Assembly: GCA_030123645.1 (NCBI GenBank)
Contig: JASJYE010000004.1
Location: 1-24,406, forward strand
DNA: 24,406 nucleotides
Origin: Candidatus Hydrogenedentota bacterium
GTDB lineage: Bacteria; Hydrogenedentota; Hydrogenedentia; Hydrogenedentales; GCA-2746185
Direction: 5' to 3'
Of the stretch, positions 23,228 to 24,406 are shown piece by piece; within the stretch, counting starts at the first letter, position 1; every line of letters starts with the position of its first letter. Below the pieces are notes generated by a model that was given only the letters and a program-made list of their open reading frames with translations, did no database searches and was not told the origin of the DNA. A program made the translations under genes and the position numbers.

Positions 23228-23536
23228 TTCCTGCCCCTGAAAGACAGGATGTGCCCTTTTCGGGAGCGACTGTTACACGAATTCAGGTGCTTCATTTTCA
23301 TTCTCGCTTAGGTCTGATGCGCTATGTTGCGTCGGCCCTCGTCATACTGTGCGTTCTGCGACCAGGGACAACAAAGCCGCCCCATTCATCCCCCTCCCCT
23401 GGTGGGAGGGGTTAGGGGAGGGGGAGGCACGCGCCAGACCCCACCCCCACCTAACCTCCCCCATCAAGGGGGAGGGACTTTGAGTCACGATCGGGAGGGC
23501 GAGCGTACTCCCAGTTCGCTTTCCGTAACAGGAACT
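23226..23536. repeat. Second MITE-like element with the same terminal repeat and a different core
   Basis: The right end (GCTTTCCGTAACAGGAACT, 23518-23536) matches the right end of the element at 1371-1530 at all but one base. The left end (AGTTCCTG at 23226, then CCCCTGAAAG) matches it inversely at 14 of 18. The core is different: two GC-rich hairpin arms in opposite orientation, about 23388-23425 and 23440-23475, built on CCTCCCC...GGGGAGG and the TAACCTCCCCC motif. It fills the gap between the small membrane gene and alaS and has no coding capacity. Confidence 0.6.
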
Positions 23537-23538
23537 CC

Positions 23539-24406
23539 CTAATCCTGTAATGATTTCACAATCTCACTAACCTTTGCGATGGCTTCGGGGACCTTGTCGC
23601 CCAGTTTTCCGCCGGCCATGGCCATGTCGGGCCGGCCGCCTCCGCCTCCGCCGACGATGGGCGCGAGCTGTTTGACGATATCCCCGGCCTTGATGGTCTT
23701 GTTGAGGTCGTCGGAGACCCAGGCGCAGAGGTTCGCCTTGCCGTCTGTGGCGCTCCCGAGCACGATCACGCCCGAAGTGAGTTTCTGTCGCAGGTCGTCC
23801 ATGAGCATCCGAAGACCCGCGGCGTCCTGGCCCTCCACTTCGGCCGCGAGGAGGCGTACGCCGTCGATCTCCTGCACCCGCGCGAGGTAATCGACCGTTG
23901 CGCCGGTCGCTGCGGCGCGCTTCCACTTGTCCACCTCGCGGCCAAGCCGCTTATTCTCGTCAAGCAGGGCCTGAATTTTTGCACCCAATTCATCCCGAGC
24001 TCCCCCTAGGAGCCGCCCGAAGTCACCCAGAGCCTTGTGTTCCGCCTGGATTCGCTCGATGGCGGGCTCGCCGCAGACGGCCTCGATCCGGCGCACCCCG
24101 GAGGCGATCGAGGCCTCTGAAACAATCTTGAAACACCCGATGACGCCGGTACGGGGGACGTGGATCCCGCCGCAGAGTTCCATGCTGATGTCGTCGATGC
24201 CGATGACGCGGACCATGTCCTCGTATTTCTCGCCGAAGAGCGCCATGGCCCCGGCCTCGCGCGCCTCGTCGAGCGCCCAGGTCTTCGCGGTGACCTCGGT
24301 GTCGGTGCGAATGTAGTTGTTCACGAGCCGCTCGATGTCCTGGAGCCGGGCTTCGTCTATGCCCTCGAAATGCGTGAAATCGAAGCGGAGCCGGTCCGGC
24401 GCGACG
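23539..24406 (-). CDS. alaS: Alanyl-tRNA synthetase, C-terminal part (5' end outside window)
   Basis: The last ~288 residues of AlaRS are visible; the frame enters from beyond base 24406 and stops at 23539. It begins within the editing domain: VAPDRLRFDFTHFEG is the conserved stretch after the editing domain's first His pair, and MELCGGIHV provides the Cys and His that complete the zinc site removing mischarged Ser and Gly. A coiled-coil segment (ELGAKIQALLDENKRLGREVDKWK) leads into the C-Ala domain, with its glycine-rich IVGGGGGGRPDMAMAGG near the end, as in full-length AlaRS. Its stop is two bases from the repeat element. ruvX and mltG follow on the same strand after about 570 bases. Confidence 0.97.
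   Translation of the reverse strand, partial: VAPDRLRFDFTHFEGIDEARLQDIERLVNNYIRTDTEVTAKTWALDEAREAGAMALFGEKYEDMVRVIGIDDISMELCGGIHVPRTGVIGCFKIVSEASIASGVRRIEAVCGEPAIERIQAEHKALGDFGRLLGGARDELGAKIQALLDENKRLGREVDKWKRAAATGATVDYLARVQEIDGVRLLAAEVEGQDAAGLRMLMDDLRQKLTSGVIVLGSATDGKANLCAWVSDDLNKTIKAGDIVKQLAPIVGGGGGGRPDMAMAGGKLGDKVPEAIAKVSEIVKSLQD

Noticed and set aside
1..24406. CRISPR arrays, tRNA or rRNA genes, prophage or toxin-antitoxin pairs
   Set aside because: No regularly spaced repeats, cloverleaf-like sequences, phage genes or small paired regulator/toxin frames were recognised on reading both strands.

Overview
The window looks like a chromosome segment of a GC-rich, Gram-negative-type bacterium. 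Shine-Dalgarno sites are clear, GTG and TTG starts are used alongside ATG, and several proteins carry Sec or lipoprotein signal peptides. The mix of genes (Gfo/Idh/MocA oxidoreductase, a sulfatase-like lipoprotein ending in ESLGYL, PAPS-independent arylsulfotransferase, B-box/TPR protein, STAND-TPR protein) and the dispersed palindromic repeats resemble Hydrogenedentota, Planctomycetota and related uncultured lineages. That assignment is an inference; no rRNA or other decisive marker is present. No tRNA, rRNA, CRISPR array, prophage or intact insertion sequence was seen.

Layout. 1-1345: start of an exported protein and a Gfo/Idh/MocA dehydrogenase, both on the minus strand. 1346-1749: a MITE-like palindromic element, a long dyad and a near-consensus sigma-54 promoter, all in front of clpB (1750-4347, plus). 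4451-9029: a minus-strand cluster, probably one operon, running M29 aminopeptidase, then sulfatase-like lipoprotein, then arylsulfotransferase. 9030-10076: a 615-base gene-poor stretch, partly AT-rich, followed by a YtrA-type GntR regulator. 10146-11360: a receiver-HDOD protein. 11774-13816: oligopeptidase B. 13886-14893: a B-box zinc finger/TPR protein. 15226-17817: an NB-ARC-like NTPase with a long TPR array. 17945-19288: an exported beta-lactamase-fold serine hydrolase. 19340-19801: a short DtxR-family regulator. 21424-24406: mltG, ruvX and the 3' part of alaS, a house-keeping neighbourhood.

The most striking locus is 19976-21157 (minus). Conceptual translation gives two open frames separated by a single in-frame TGA. 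Read through, they make one 393-residue exported protein: signal peptide, redoxin domain, then a DsbD-alpha-like domain. The TGA falls exactly on the first Cys position of the thioredoxin-type active site (UxxC). A perfect 6-bp hairpin with a G-first loop lies 15 bases downstream, as expected for a bacterial SECIS element. I read this as an undecoded selenoprotein in which a Sec redoxin is fused to a disulfide-relay domain. Standard annotation would break it into two pieces or call it a pseudogene.

Other points of interest are the sigma-54 control inferred for clpB, the two MITE-like elements with shared ends but different cores, and a 46-base repeat pair. The sulfatase and arylsulfotransferase both carry substitutions at expected catalytic positions, and the STAND protein has a worn NTPase site and no recognisable effector domain.
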